Below, piece after piece: positions 18,901 to 27,731 of a DNA stretch of 64,000 bases. The position numbers were made by a program, and so were the translations under genes. This DNA is from Candidatus Thiodiazotropha sp. (ex Epidulcina cf. delphinae) (GTDB lineage: Bacteria > Pseudomonadota > Gammaproteobacteria > Chromatiales > Chromatiaceae), in assembly GCA_025656455.1 (NCBI GenBank), contig JAHXHS010000002.1, positions 124,001-188,000 of the forward strand, read 5' to 3'. A model generated the notes under the pieces. That model was not told where the DNA came from. It did not search any database and saw nothing but the letters and a program-made list of their open reading frames with translations. Within the stretch, counting starts at the first letter, position 1; the number at the start of each line of letters is the position of its first letter.

Positions 18901-19182
18901 GTAGACGAATGAGAACCCAAAGAAGGAGTAGCCCCGCACTGTCTTGGCAAAGGGCACCGAGAGCATGGCGCTGGTCAGCGGATAGGTGACCTGCTCCTCC
19001 ACCACCTTGGGCGCCTGCCCCGGAAACTCGGTGAAGACGATCACTTGTACGTCGGACAGATCCGGGATGGCATCCAGCGGGGTCTGTTTCACCGCCCAGA
19101 TGCCCGCCGCCAGCAGTAACAGGCTACCGAGGATGATCAGAAAACGGTTGCGCAGGGAGCCGTCGATGATCCACTCGATCAT
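15979..19182 (-). CDS. cusA: CusA/CzcA-type heavy-metal RND efflux pump
   Basis: This 1067-residue inner-membrane proton antiporter has the RND layout: an N-terminal membrane segment, two large periplasmic loops and two six-helix bundles. 'MPIKTRIDMLSTGIKTPIG' and the Met-containing 'PAPLAMLETTIRL' correspond to the methionine shuttle of Cu(I)/Ag(I) pumps. 'DEGDILYMPTTYPG' is also typical of heavy-metal RND proteins. With CusB and CusC it exports metal from periplasm or cytoplasm to the outside. Its start overlaps the cusB end by 4 bases. Confidence 0.9.
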   Translation of the reverse strand: MIEWIIDGSLRNRFLIILGSLLLLAAGIWAVKQTPLDAIPDLSDVQVIVFTEFPGQAPKVVEEQVTYPLTSAMLSVPFAKTVRGYSFFGFSFVYIIFEDGTDLYWARSRVLEQLNYVTSRLPDGVNPTLGPDATGVGWVYEYALVDRSGNQDLSQLRSIQDWYLRYPLQTVPGVAEVASIGGYVKQYQVEVDPNAMAAYGISLNKVKRAIKRSNNDVGGRLVEMTETEYMVRSRGYIENPDDLREIPVAVDGQGTPVRLRDIAQVQLGPELRRGVGELNGEGETVGGVVVMRFGENALTTIQKVREKLDELKAGLPEGVEIVPVYDRSDLIQRAVNNLQHKLLEESVVVSLVCIVFLLHARSALVAILTLPVGILIAFIVMQAQGINANIMSLGGIAIAIGAMVDGAIVMIENAHKHLEQMAHRLGRKLSDRERWQAIGNSAREVGPALFFSLLIITVSFLPVFTLQAQEGRLFSPLAFTKTYAMAASAILAVTLVPVMMGFFIRGKIISEAKNPVNRLLHIVHRPLLSLAIRVRWLTLAGALVLLGITLQPLQQLGSEFMPPLDEGDILYMPTTYPGISITKAKELLQQTDKIIASFPEVETVYGKVGRAESATDPAPLAMLETTIRLKPREQWSDPAKTTQDLMKEMDAAIKFPGLANSWTMPIKTRIDMLSTGIKTPIGIKVSGADLGVLESLSKDIERVMKTVPNTVSAFGDRAVGGYYLDFDIDRKAAARYGLTVGDVQDVIQSAIGGMNVTRTVEGLERYPVNVRYPRELRDDPARLKRVLIPTPGGGPIPLAQVAEIHLRRGPPVIKSEDARPNAWIYVDISTSDIGGYVAEAKRTVSEQVKIPPGYTLVWSGQFEYMERAEERLRVVVPATLLIIFLLLYFNFGNLSSPLVVMLSIPFGLIGGIWLVYWYGFNLSVAVVVGFIALAGVAAEIGVLVLTFIDQAVAEARHQRTIRGDAGCLTKDELMDAVLQGTAERVRPIAMTATAIIAGLLPILWGSGTGSEVMQRIAAPMVGGMVSVTVLCMLVLPVIYGLVLQFKERFYSSRTVMEAEELLKNSEA

Positions 19183-20618
19183 GGTTTACGTCCCCCATCC
19201 AGTGTGAGGCCACCCATATCCAGTGCATCGGCGCCGCCGTTATCGAGGCGCATCTCGTCCATCGACATGCCGCCCGCATCCATGGACATACCCTGCATAT
19301 CCATAGCTTCCAACCCATCAGTGGACTGCCCCTCTTTGGCTGTCTCCAACATCTTGGCGGTGGCCTCACGCAACTTGGATTCGGAATCGATCAGAAACAA
19401 GGCAGAGGCCACCACCTCTTCTCCAGCCTTCACTCCATCGATCACCTGCACCCAGCCTTCGCTGCTCTGGCCTAACGTCACCTCCCGCGGCTCGAACTTG
19501 CCTGGCTCACGCACCACGAAGACCTGCTCACGTTCACCTGAGCGCACGATTGCCGCATCCGGCAACACCACTGCCTCCTTCTGCAACCCGGTATTGAGGG
19601 TCACGTCGGCAAACATATCCGGTTTCAAAGCCAGATCAGGGTTAGCCAGTTCCAAGCGCACCTTGATAGTACGTGTCTTCGCCTCCGCATAGGGGTAGAT
19701 ATAAGCCACGGTGCCTTCGAAGGTCCTGCCCGGCAGGCTCTTCAAGGTCATCTGCGCCTTATCCCCGATACGCACCGAGGGCAGTTCATATTCATAGACG
19801 TCGACCTGCACCCACACTTTGGAGAGGTCGACGAGTCGATAGAGCTCACTCTTGGGGGTCACGTACTCTCCCTCGCTCACATTCAGTTTCATCACGATAC
19901 CGTCGAAGGGAGAGTGTACGTGCAACGCCTTGAATGACTTGCCGGTCTGTTCCAACTCGCAGATTTGGTGTTCCGGCACATCCATCAGCTGCAGTCGTTC
20001 ACGGGAGATCTCTGCCATCTGACGGGCGCCCTCCCGGATATCAGGATATTCACTCTCACCCAGCGCCTTCAGATTGCGTTGCGCCAACAGATATTCATGC
20101 TGACTAGTGACCAACTTGGGAGAGTAGATAGAGAACAGGATGTCATCTTTCCTCACTGGTTCTCCCGTCTTGTTGATAAAGAGTTTCTCTATCCACCCCT
20201 CTGTCTTGGGATGCAGACGGGTGATCCGGGTCTCGTCGGCAATCACCCGGCCCAGGGCCCGCACTGTGCGTGAGAACGCCTGGCGCTTGGCTTTTATCGT
20301 GCGTACACCGATGTTCTGCACAGTCACCGGGTCGATCTTCACAGTGCCTGCAGGTTCATCGACTGCCCCACCGTCATCGGCATAGACCGGCAGATAGTCC
20401 ATGCCCATCTCATCCTTGGTGAACACCGGGGAGGTGATCGCGGGATTCATGGGATTGCGCCAGAAAAGAGGCTTCTTCCCCTCCTCCTCGGCCGCCACAG
20501 CGACACTATCCAGCCCCGTTACAGCCCAGGGAATATGTGATGGGTAACGGCTCATAAAAATGCCTGCACCGACGCCGACCAGCAGCGCGACAGTCAGGCC
20601 GATAGGGTACTTATTCAT
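19179..20618 (-). CDS. cusB: CusB-type periplasmic adaptor with Met-rich C-terminal tail
   Basis: The 479-residue membrane-fusion protein has an N-terminal anchor, then 'WRNPMNP...DEMGMDYLPVYADD', the region that carries the metal-binding methionines of CusB. Helical hairpin, lipoyl and beta-barrel domains follow ('HSPFDGIVMKLNVSEGEYV', 'VYEYELPSVRIGDKA'). The C-terminus ends in a Met/Asp-rich tail (MDMQGMSMDAGGMSMDEM), not part of the basic fold, that may bind extra copper. The gene overlaps cusA by 4 and cusC by 8 bases. Confidence 0.9.
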   Translation of the reverse strand: MNKYPIGLTVALLVGVGAGIFMSRYPSHIPWAVTGLDSVAVAAEEEGKKPLFWRNPMNPAITSPVFTKDEMGMDYLPVYADDGGAVDEPAGTVKIDPVTVQNIGVRTIKAKRQAFSRTVRALGRVIADETRITRLHPKTEGWIEKLFINKTGEPVRKDDILFSIYSPKLVTSQHEYLLAQRNLKALGESEYPDIREGARQMAEISRERLQLMDVPEHQICELEQTGKSFKALHVHSPFDGIVMKLNVSEGEYVTPKSELYRLVDLSKVWVQVDVYEYELPSVRIGDKAQMTLKSLPGRTFEGTVAYIYPYAEAKTRTIKVRLELANPDLALKPDMFADVTLNTGLQKEAVVLPDAAIVRSGEREQVFVVREPGKFEPREVTLGQSSEGWVQVIDGVKAGEEVVASALFLIDSESKLREATAKMLETAKEGQSTDGLEAMDMQGMSMDAGGMSMDEMRLDNGGADALDMGGLTLDGGRKP

Positions 20619-21900
20619 GATTCATCTCCACACCGACCGCAGCCAGCAAACGCGCCTCGGCTTGTTTGGCTTGGCTCAGGGCCTTCCAGTAAGCGATACG
20701 AAAGTTGTTTAATTTGATCTGGGTGCGAATCAAGGTGAGGAAATCCACCTTGTCCACCTGATAGCCGGCAAGCATGGAGGCCACCGTATGCTCGGTCTGG
20801 GGAATAATCCCGTTGAGCAATAGACGGGCCTGCTCCCGACCCTGCTCATAGTCCACCAGAGCCCGTTCCACTTGTTCACGGACCTCGCGCCGGGCATCGT
20901 CCAGCGCGTAGCGGGCCGCCATTCGTTCGCTGTTGCGCTGATCCACCTCCCGGTCCTGCTTGTGACCTTGGTAGAGTGGAAGATTGAGACTGACACCGAT
21001 GGTGAGAAAATCACTGCGGGAGGAGCCGTCCGGATTATCCCCTCCCCGCAGGCCGTACGCCCCCTTGAGGGTGAAGTCCGGATACTTGCTCTTTTGCGAC
21101 AGCTCCAGCCGACGATCCATCGCATCCAGTGCATGTTGCTTCATATTCAACAGCGGGCGCTCATTCAGGGCCTGTTGCAACCACGCCTCGGCATCACCCA
21201 ATGTCTCCAACTTGGGTATTCCGATAGGCTGCAGCTCCACCGATGCATCACCGGGATGGGCCATCAAGGCATGCAGCCGGGCCGCTTCACTGTTGCGCAT
21301 GCCCCGCAGGCGTACCTGCCGCTCAAGCTGACCCGAGAGTTCCACCTGGGCCAGCAGTACATCCTGTTGCAGCCCCTCCCCCACCCTGTATTTCGCTTCC
21401 ACCACCTGGACGAAGGATCGCAAACGCTCCTGGTTGTCCTTCACCGTGGCCAAGGCCTTATCCAGGTAGAAGAGATTCCACCAGTTGCGTCGCACATCAC
21501 GAGCCAACATCAGCCGTGCCTCGTGGACTGCTTCCTGCTTGCCCAAGGCCGTCAGCCGCATCGCCTCGGCACGTAATTCGAGCTTGCCAGGCCAGGGCAA
21601 CTTCTGGCTGATCCCAACTTGAAATTGGGTCATGGCTTCCTGGGTCAGATCAAAACTGTCGAGGGGGAGATTGGCGGCGTTGAAGAACAACACTGGATCA
21701 GATAGAGCACCAACCTGACTCGGTTGCTGGGCAGCGGCTTCTGCCCTGGCCTGTACCTCGGCTAAGCTCGGGTTGCCCTGTAGTGCGAGGTTCACCGCCT
21801 GATCGATCGAAAAAGCACCGTTGGCTTGACCACTCTGCCAGATCAGACAGCCTATTAAGGAAAGGGCGAAACGCCCCGGTTGTCGTAAGTAAGAAACCAT
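20611..21900 (-). CDS. cusC: CusC/TolC-type outer-membrane efflux protein
   Basis: This 429-residue protein has a signal peptide (RFALSLIGCLIWQSGQANG) and two TolC-like repeats of long helical coiled coils with 'NPSLAEVQARAEAAAQQPSQVGALSDP' and 'LPLYQGHKQDREVDQRNSERMAA'. It would form the outer-membrane channel for the CusBA pump. It is the first of three overlapping genes and is preceded, 150 bases upstream, by a Cys-rich CopL-like gene on the same strand. Confidence 0.88.
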   Translation of the reverse strand: MVSYLRQPGRFALSLIGCLIWQSGQANGAFSIDQAVNLALQGNPSLAEVQARAEAAAQQPSQVGALSDPVLFFNAANLPLDSFDLTQEAMTQFQVGISQKLPWPGKLELRAEAMRLTALGKQEAVHEARLMLARDVRRNWWNLFYLDKALATVKDNQERLRSFVQVVEAKYRVGEGLQQDVLLAQVELSGQLERQVRLRGMRNSEAARLHALMAHPGDASVELQPIGIPKLETLGDAEAWLQQALNERPLLNMKQHALDAMDRRLELSQKSKYPDFTLKGAYGLRGGDNPDGSSRSDFLTIGVSLNLPLYQGHKQDREVDQRNSERMAARYALDDARREVREQVERALVDYEQGREQARLLLNGIIPQTEHTVASMLAGYQVDKVDFLTLIRTQIKLNNFRIAYWKALSQAKQAEARLLAAVGVEMNHE

Positions 21901-22050
21901 GAATGGAAACCTGCTGCTGGTTCAGAAATTACAGCTAATGGCATCCCTCCCTAAGCACATTGGGCTGACCTGGCCGCTAATCGTGGTAGGGTTGAAAATA
22001 CAAAAGCTGCCTTATTAAGCGATTGTGGGTACCGCCAGACAGCAGTGGTA

Positions 22051-22473
22051 TCAGATACGGAGGCAGCAAAAACTCAGGCGCGGGGGGATTGGTATAGGTG
22101 GGCGTGATGAAAAGAACAGTATCTCATCGCTGGGCGGTCCCGTCACTGGAAGCAGGCCCGCCGGGTCGATGAAGAACAGTGCCGGTTGATCGATTCGTTC
22201 AAAGCCAAAAAGAGCGGAATCGCGTCGCGGCAGGGTCTGCTGCAGACTGGCGCAACCACATCCGCAATCTTGATGTAAGACTTCCAGTTCAGGCATCTGG
22301 CAATGCTGATCGCCGTCTGTGTTCATATGGGAGCCCGCTCCCATCGGCATGTGGTCCTGGGTGAAGCCCGCCAAGAGACCCTCACCCCAGGACAGCAGCA
22401 GTATTACCACCAACATCCAGCCGGCCAGTCGCAGATTGTTGTCTTGGATCAGGGGCATCAAAAAGCTTTTCAC
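22051..22473 (-). CDS. Cys/His-rich secreted protein, CopL/DUF2946-like
   Basis: The 140-residue product has an N-terminal membrane/signal segment (LAGWMLVVILLLSWGEGLLAG), Met/His residues (QDHMPMGAGSHMNTDGDQHCQM), a Cys cluster (DCGCGCASLQQ) and a proline-rich end (SSRPPIPIPPRL). Such small proteins often precede copper-resistance genes and may sense metal as leader peptides or bind it. It heads the cusCBA cluster. A second protein of the same design is at 27081-27455. Confidence 0.6.
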   Translation of the reverse strand: MKSFLMPLIQDNNLRLAGWMLVVILLLSWGEGLLAGFTQDHMPMGAGSHMNTDGDQHCQMPELEVLHQDCGCGCASLQQTLPRRDSALFGFERIDQPALFFIDPAGLLPVTGPPSDEILFFSSRPPIPIPPRLSFCCLRI

Positions 22474-22576
22474 TAACTTAAGGTTTTCACATTCTCATGA
22501 AAGACATTGCAGGTGACGAATGGTTCCGTCGTTGAGTGCCGAATCTGACCACAGTCCATAATCGGTCACAAGTCTA

Positions 22577-23323
22577 TTATTTTTTCCCTATAACCGGCGA
22601 TCGATTACTTGACTCATTAATCCGGTCAATGGCACTACGTCTACGCCATCTTACGGTGTAATTGATGATGACCGGCACCAAGGTTAGTCCCCCCAGTAAC
22701 AATACAGTGAGCAGTACCTCATCCAGGCTCGCTGCTGTCAACTCTCCACCAAAGTGGGCCAGGAGAAAACTCGCGGGGATCAGACCCGCTACTGTTGCCA
22801 GGATAAACCGCCAGGTCTTGATGGGGGTCAGCCCAGCACCGTAACTCACCAGATCGAAGGAGAGGAAGGGGATGAGCCGAGAGACAAACACCATGGCCAT
22901 GAGGGTGTTTTGCGACCCCATCCAACCCAGTTTAAGGTGCTTGCCGAAGACAGACTTCATCAGCTCATAGCCCAGCAGACGCGCAATCCAAAAGGCGCCC
23001 AGAGCGCCGGCACCCGCGCCTGCCACTACGTAGATAGTGCCCCAGGTATGCCCAAAGGCGGCACCTGATGCCAAGGCGATCGGTGCACTGGGAATGGGGT
23101 TGATGACAACCGCAACCGCTATCAGTGAAATGATGCCGACTGGCCCCCAGTAACCCAACCCCACAAGCCAGCTTTGCAGGCGATCACTGTCTGTAACAAT
23201 CGCCAACAACCCGGATTCTTTCAGCAGGTAGTAGACAAACACAACAATCAGCAGAAAAAGACCGAGTATCAGGATCCTGCGCATCATGGGGGTTATCCGG
23301 GTGGTCAGTATGATTGAGCGCAT
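22577..23323 (-). CDS. TVP38/TMEM64 (SNARE-associated, DedA-like) membrane protein
   Basis: The roughly 248-residue protein has about five or six hydrophobic segments and the family core 'PIPSAPIALASGAAFGHTWGTIYVVAGAGAGALGAFWIAR' followed by 'SRLIPFLSFDLVSYGAGLT'. These proteins are now linked to lipid scrambling, and bacterial ones often lie beside metal genes (mercury or copper). The start is uncertain: ATG at 23323 or 23287. A longer reading would overlap the HMA-like gene by about 100 bases. Confidence 0.8.
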   Translation of the reverse strand: MRSIILTTRITPMMRRILILGLFLLIVVFVYYLLKESGLLAIVTDSDRLQSWLVGLGYWGPVGIISLIAVAVVINPIPSAPIALASGAAFGHTWGTIYVVAGAGAGALGAFWIARLLGYELMKSVFGKHLKLGWMGSQNTLMAMVFVSRLIPFLSFDLVSYGAGLTPIKTWRFILATVAGLIPASFLLAHFGGELTAASLDEVLLTVLLLGGLTLVPVIINYTVRWRRRSAIDRINESSNRSPVIGKK

Positions 23324-23346
23324 CAATGCGGGATTAACCTGGTTTG

Positions 23347-23700
23347 CTATTTGGGTGGTTTGTTGCAACAGGCGGCTGGTGGCGCCTTGGCGTTGTCCCG
23401 CCCATTGCTGTCGGTAAACGTGTACCAGCTCATCTTGCGGCGCGACCACCAATTATCCAGTGGTGGGAACCCCACATGCTCCAGTTCGGCCACAATCGTC
23501 TGAAAGTCTGTTCCCGTGATGTCATACAACACCACAACCTGCTGTCTGCTCGCATCGGCGGCCACCTCGCGAATACCCGGTAAGGCGTTCAGGGCGTGTT
23601 CCACCGCCATTCCATCTGCGTCATGATTCAATGCCGGGACTTTGATCTTGCGCCTGACTTCCCAGGCGCCAATGGATTTCATAGGATCTTGTGTTCTCAT
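23347..23700 (-). CDS. HMA-fold protein lacking the CxxC metal motif
   Basis: This 117-residue protein starts at the ATG with GGAGAG upstream. Residues about 20-85 look like a ferredoxin-like heavy-metal-associated fold (IKVPALNHDADGMAVEHALNALPGIREVAADASRQQVVVLYD), but the usual CxxC after the first strand is replaced by NHDAD. The tail has a Cys pair (AACCNKPPK). It may dock to the neighbouring CopA rather than carry metal. It lies in a minus-strand run from the MerR gene to TVP38. Confidence 0.6.
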   Translation of the reverse strand: MRTQDPMKSIGAWEVRRKIKVPALNHDADGMAVEHALNALPGIREVAADASRQQVVVLYDITGTDFQTIVAELEHVGFPPLDNWWSRRKMSWYTFTDSNGRDNAKAPPAACCNKPPK

Positions 23701-23719
23701 ATCGCTCTCCGGTGTTTGT

Positions 23720-23944
23720 TCAGCCACCAATATCTTTGCGTTTTTGCTCGAACTCCTCTTTATCGATCTCACCGCTTGCGTAGCGTTCCTTCAGGATATC
23801 CAGGGCGGTCTTTTGTTTTTCAGATGGACTGTTACTTCCTCCCATAGCCGCCTTTACCACCCAAACGATCACAATGATCAACAGGACCCAGAACAACCAC
23901 ATGAAACCGCCACCAAAACCCATTCCAAAGCCATCGCCCATCAT
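23720..23944 (-). CDS. SHOCT-domain small membrane protein
   Basis: The 74-residue protein has a Gly/Met-rich start (MMGDGFGMGFGGG), one membrane helix (WLFWVLLIIVIVWVVKAAM) and a C-terminal SHOCT motif (ALDILKERYASGEIDKEEFEQKRKDI). Proteins of this shape are common next to copper P-ATPase genes. The biochemical role is unknown. Confidence 0.85.
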   Translation of the reverse strand: MMGDGFGMGFGGGFMWLFWVLLIIVIVWVVKAAMGGSNSPSEKQKTALDILKERYASGEIDKEEFEQKRKDIGG

Positions 23945-23958
23945 AATCAGTCTCCTCG

Positions 23959-26289
23959 TTAAACCGCTGCACGTCTGAGTCTTAATGCATTACCGATCAC
24001 AGACACCGAACTGAAGCTCATAGCCGCTGCTGCAATAATCGGTGAGAGCAATAAACCGAATACGGGGTACAACACACCCGCCGCCACCGGCACCCCCAGG
24101 GAGTTATAGATGAAGGCGAAGAAGAGATTCTGACGGATGTTACGCATAGTCCCCCGGCTCAGGCGTCGGGCACGCACGATGCCACGCAGATCACCCTTAA
24201 CCAGGGTTACGCCGGCACTCTCCATGGCCACATCGGCGCCCGTGCCCATGGCGATGCCTACATGGGACTGAGCCAGAGCCGGAGCATCGTTGATACCATC
24301 ACCGGCCATGGCGACTATGCGGCCCTCTGCCTGGAGCCTGCTGACGATCTCGGCTTTTTGATGCGGCAGCACCTCGGCCTCGACCCGATCGATACCCAGC
24401 TTATCGGCCACGGCCTGGGCGGTTGTACGATTGTCTCCCGTCAACATGACCACCCTTACACCCTCAGCATGCAGATCGCTGATGGCCTGGGGTGTCGAGT
24501 TCTTGATAGGGTCGGCCACACCGATCAGCCCTACTGCCTTGCCGTCAATGGATACGAACATAACGGTCTGTCCTTCCTTGCGGCCCTTTTCCGCCTCTGC
24601 CTGCAGCTCACCTGGCGCCACGGAAAGCGACTCCAGCAGTTTGAGGTTTCCCAGCGCAACTTTTATCGTGTCGATAACGCCCGTCACACCCTGGCCGGTA
24701 ATCGAATCAAATTGGTTGATGGAAGCAAGCTCAATACCTTTATCCTTGGCGCCACGCACGATGGCCTCCGCCAGTGGGTGTTCACTGGCCCGCTCCAGAC
24801 TGGCGGCCAAGCGTAGCACCTCACTCTCATCGAAACCCGGGGTGGCCTGCACGGAGATCAGCTGCGGCTTGCCCTCAGTCAGCGTACCGGTCTTATCCAC
24901 CACCAGGGTGTCCACCTTTTCCATGATCTCAAGCGCCTCGGCATTTTTGATCAGGACACCCAGGGTTGCCCCCTTGCCGGCACCAACCATGATCGACATG
25001 GGTGTCGCCAGCCCCAACGCACAAGGGCAGGCGATGATGAGCACGGCTACCGCATTGATAATGGCGTAAGCCAAGCGGGGCTCGGGGCCGAAGAAGCCCC
25101 AAACGATGAGGGTGAGTAGCGCAATGATAACCACTGCCGGCACAAAGTAGCCGGCGACGATATCCGCCAGCTTCTGGATGGGTGCGCGCGAGCGCTGGGC
25201 CTCGCTGACCATGCGTACAATCCGGGCCAGCAACGTATCGCTTCCCACCTTCTCGGCCCGCATCAGCAGGCTGCCGGTGCTATTCACCGTAGCGCCGATC
25301 AGGCGTTCGCCGGCAGTCTTCTCCACGGGGATCGGCTCCCCGGTGACCATCGACTCATCAACCGCGCTGTTACCGTCGGTTACCACACCATCCACGGGCA
25401 CCTTCTCCCCCGGCCTTACCCTCAGGATGTCGCCGGGCATGACCCGTTCCATTGAGATATCTTCCTCGTTGCCATCACTACGGACGATACGGGCCGTCTT
25501 GGGAGCCAATCCCAGCAGTAGCCTGATGGCTGAATTGGTACGGCTGCGTGCCCGCAACTCCAATACCTGTCCCAGCAGGACCAGTGCCGTGATCACGGCT
25601 GCGGCCTCGAAGTAGACCGGAACAGTCCCACCCTGATGCTGCATGTCGGGTGGGAAGATACCGGGAAAAAGCAGAGCGACGACACTATAGCTCCAGGCCA
25701 CCGCTACACCCAGGCCGATCAGCGTGAACATGTTGAGATTCCTGCTCACCACTGATTGCCAGCCACGCACGAAAAACGGCCAGCCTCCCCACAGGACCAC
25801 CGGTGTAGCCAGCGTGAACTCAATCCATTGCACCCTCTTCATGGACAGACCGTCGGGCAGCCAAGTGGGCACGAGGTCCGCTACCATGGCAAGTAAAAAA
25901 ACAGGCATCGACAACACTGCGCCGATCCATAAGCGCCGGCTCATGTCGATCAGCTCTTCGTTTCTCTCCTCCACATCAACCGTACGGGGTTCCAAGGCCA
26001 TGCCGCACTTGGGGCAGTTGCCGGGATGATCTTGTATCACCTCGGGATGCATCGGGCAGGTATATTCAGTGTGGGTCGCAGCAATGGATTCACCCATTGG
26101 CTCCAGCGCCATGCCGCACTTGGGGCAGGTTCCGGGGTGGTCCTCCTGGATCTCCGGGTGCATGGGGCAAGTGTAGACAGAGGCAACCACGGACGAATGA
26201 ATACTATCCTTCGTCGTGGAATCAGAGTGGGATAAGTGGTCACTTTCGTTAATCCATGTTTCACTTATCTTTGCCAGATGTTCCATCAT
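23959..26289 (-). CDS. copA: CopA-type Cu(I)-translocating P1B-ATPase with two CPMHP/CPKCGM metal modules
   Basis: This 776-residue pump begins with two tandem N-terminal modules of the form YTCPMHPE...[10 protein letters not shown] (about 38-64 and 75-101) instead of HMA domains. Then come the eight-helix core with the transport motif CPCALG, the phosphorylation site DKTGTLTEG and '[22 protein letters not shown]'. It exports cytoplasmic copper (possibly silver). Translation is probably coupled to the MerR regulator by an ATGA overlap at 26286-26289. Confidence 0.92.
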   Translation of the reverse strand: MMEHLAKISETWINESDHLSHSDSTTKDSIHSSVVASVYTCPMHPEIQEDHPGTCPKCGMALEPMGESIAATHTEYTCPMHPEVIQDHPGNCPKCGMALEPRTVDVEERNEELIDMSRRLWIGAVLSMPVFLLAMVADLVPTWLPDGLSMKRVQWIEFTLATPVVLWGGWPFFVRGWQSVVSRNLNMFTLIGLGVAVAWSYSVVALLFPGIFPPDMQHQGGTVPVYFEAAAVITALVLLGQVLELRARSRTNSAIRLLLGLAPKTARIVRSDGNEEDISMERVMPGDILRVRPGEKVPVDGVVTDGNSAVDESMVTGEPIPVEKTAGERLIGATVNSTGSLLMRAEKVGSDTLLARIVRMVSEAQRSRAPIQKLADIVAGYFVPAVVIIALLTLIVWGFFGPEPRLAYAIINAVAVLIIACPCALGLATPMSIMVGAGKGATLGVLIKNAEALEIMEKVDTLVVDKTGTLTEGKPQLISVQATPGFDESEVLRLAASLERASEHPLAEAIVRGAKDKGIELASINQFDSITGQGVTGVIDTIKVALGNLKLLESLSVAPGELQAEAEKGRKEGQTVMFVSIDGKAVGLIGVADPIKNSTPQAISDLHAEGVRVVMLTGDNRTTAQAVADKLGIDRVEAEVLPHQKAEIVSRLQAEGRIVAMAGDGINDAPALAQSHVGIAMGTGADVAMESAGVTLVKGDLRGIVRARRLSRGTMRNIRQNLFFAFIYNSLGVPVAAGVLYPVFGLLLSPIIAAAAMSFSSVSVIGNALRLRRAAV

Positions 26290-26738
26290 TGTCTCCTTGA
26301 GTTCCAGTGTGACTGATATTCTTCATCTTCATTGCCCTTCATCGACTCAATGAGATGACAAACACTGTTACCATCGGGAATACCATCCGGCATCTGCTTC
26401 CACTGTTCCAGTGCTTGCTCCATGCGCGTCTGCAACTGCAACATCTGCTCAATTTTTTCACGATTCTCCTTAATACGTTGCTGGATAATCCGACGTACAT
26501 CTCCGCAGGGAGAATTACCCAAGTCTGAATGCCGGGTGATCTGCTTGATCTCATTCAGAGTAAATCCCAGCTGTTTGGCCATCCGAATGAAACGCAGGCG
26601 TGATACCTCTTTATTATCAAATTGGCGATACCCATTCTCCTGATGTCCGGCAGGCCGGATAAGACCGATACGTACGTAGTAGCGCACCACATGGGCAGGT
26701 GCCCCACTCTGAACAGCGAGTTCATTAACTGTAAGCAT
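26286..26738 (-). CDS. MerR-family metal-responsive activator (CueR-like)
   Basis: The 150-residue protein starts [29 protein letters not shown], the MerR winged-helix opening, followed by a dimer helix and two separated cysteines ([10 protein letters not shown] and [10 protein letters not shown]), probable metal ligands. AGGA precedes the ATG. It activates MerR-type promoters by untwisting DNA. The operator at 26816-26847 fits autoregulation and control of copA. Which metal it senses is not settled by the sequence. Confidence 0.85.
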   Translation of the reverse strand: MLTVNELAVQSGAPAHVVRYYVRIGLIRPAGHQENGYRQFDNKEVSRLRFIRMAKQLGFTLNEIKQITRHSDLGNSPCGDVRRIIQQRIKENREKIEQMLQLQTRMEQALEQWKQMPDGIPDGNSVCHLIESMKGNEDEEYQSHWNSRRQ

Positions 26739-26815
26739 CGTTCCTATCCTCCTGCCCGTTCCCGATGGGTTACTTGTTCTGCAACTCGACCGGCTGTAAT
26801 CTTCGCTTATGTCTA

Positions 26816-26847
26816 AGCCTACAACCTGTGAGTTACACACAGGTCAA
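26816..26847 (-). promoter_or_regulatory. MerR-type promoter/operator for the merR-copA operon
   Basis: On the minus strand the -35 TTGACC (26847-26842) and -10 TAGGCT (26821-26816) are 20 bases apart, the over-long spacing typical of MerR-family promoters. The spacer is filled by the dyad ACCTGTG-N7-CACAGGT (26824-26844). The start codon of the regulator is about 80 bases downstream. The rest of the 26739-27080 gap contains no recognisable gene. Confidence 0.8.
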
Positions 26848-27080
26848 GCTCTTTTTAATTCACGATTTATCTCCGAGGCGCCTCTCAGCCTTTTTTATTG
26901 GTTGCATAGGTTTGCCGGCCTGAGTATTTCACTCATGATACCACTGGTTCATTGACGCTGGCTGTAAGCATGTTGCTGGTTTTCGCAACCAGCCAGCCCA
27001 ACCAGGCTCACCAACATCAGCACTATCAATGGATCATTGTCATTGAAGGACCTCCGCACGAGCGGAGATCAGCAGGGAAG

Positions 27081-27455
27081 TCAGGCCCTGGGTGGGCGGA
27101 AGAGAGAAGAAGAAGACCGGCTGATAAAACCGTGGTCCGTTCGAACGTATCCAGGTGCGACAGAAGCGTTCGTGAGAGATAAAAAAACCGGAAGTATCGC
27201 CAACGTGCAAGAGGCGCATTGGCAGGATGAGCAGCCATGACCGCCACAACCTTCATCAACATTGCATTGCTCATAGTCGTGAGTCGTATGATCACTATTC
27301 ACAACCATGCCATCACTCTGCATACCTGCCATCTGATGCATCCATCCTTCCTGTTCGGAGGATGCGGTAAAACCGGCTATCGCTCCCTGCAGTGGAGACA
27401 ATCCAAGCAGTAGTGCGAGTAGAACAGCCAACAATTTTTCAGATGATCGGTACAT
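27081..27455 (-). CDS. Second Cys/His-rich secreted CopL/DUF2946-like protein
   Basis: The 124-residue protein has a signal peptide (LLAVLLALLLGLSPLQGAIAG), Met/His residues, a dense Cys cluster (CNVDEGCGGHGCSSCQCASC) and a C-terminal SSLFRPPRA, reminiscent of the proline/arginine end of CopL-type proteins. It is built like the product of 22051-22473 and lies upstream of the merR-copA operon, so each efflux operon has one. Several short frames on the other strand here are probably chance. Confidence 0.6.
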   Translation of the reverse strand: MYRSSEKLLAVLLALLLGLSPLQGAIAGFTASSEQEGWMHQMAGMQSDGMVVNSDHTTHDYEQCNVDEGCGGHGCSSCQCASCTLAILPVFLSLTNASVAPGYVRTDHGFISRSSSSLFRPPRA

Positions 27456-27546
27456 ACATGTAGATTTAACTGAGACTCATGCTTAATTCTAATCTTTTTC
27501 GGCAGGCAATACTTGTAAAAGTTCCATATCCTACTTTCACTCGGGA

Positions 27547-27583
27547 AATCATCCACTACCCGCTCTGCGGGTAGTGGATGATT
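27547..27583. repeat. 17-bp perfect inverted repeat hairpin
   Basis: AATCATCCACTACCCGC (27547-27563) is followed by TCT and its exact complement (27567-27583). A related hairpin with the same CTACCCGC core is at 13292-13312. It sits between two minus-strand genes and has no T-run, so it looks like a dispersed repeat more than a terminator. Confidence 0.65.
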
Positions 27584-27684
27584 CACGCTTGATGAATACC
27601 CACTCGATTTGGGGAAGAGCCACAAAACCAAAATCACCGCTCATCATTTGTTTTTATCCTGAGAAAAAGTTTCATACTTACTCC

Positions 27685-27706
27685 CGGCCCTCGATGGCCG
27701 GGGGGT
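27685..27706 (-). terminator. Probable terminator of the Spy/CpxP-like gene
   Basis: A G/C hairpin (CCCCGGCC-ATCGAG-GGCCGGG on the minus strand) lies about 25 bases after the stop of the 27732 gene, with a short T-rich run further on (CTTTTTC). Confidence 0.5.
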
Positions 27707-27731
27707 TAACACTATGTTGCATGTGAATTTC

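Noticed and set aside
26952..27240. Plus-strand frames opposite the Cys-rich gene
   Set aside because: They are antisense to a protein with a convincing signal peptide and Cys cluster, and have very Arg-rich tails typical of shadow frames.
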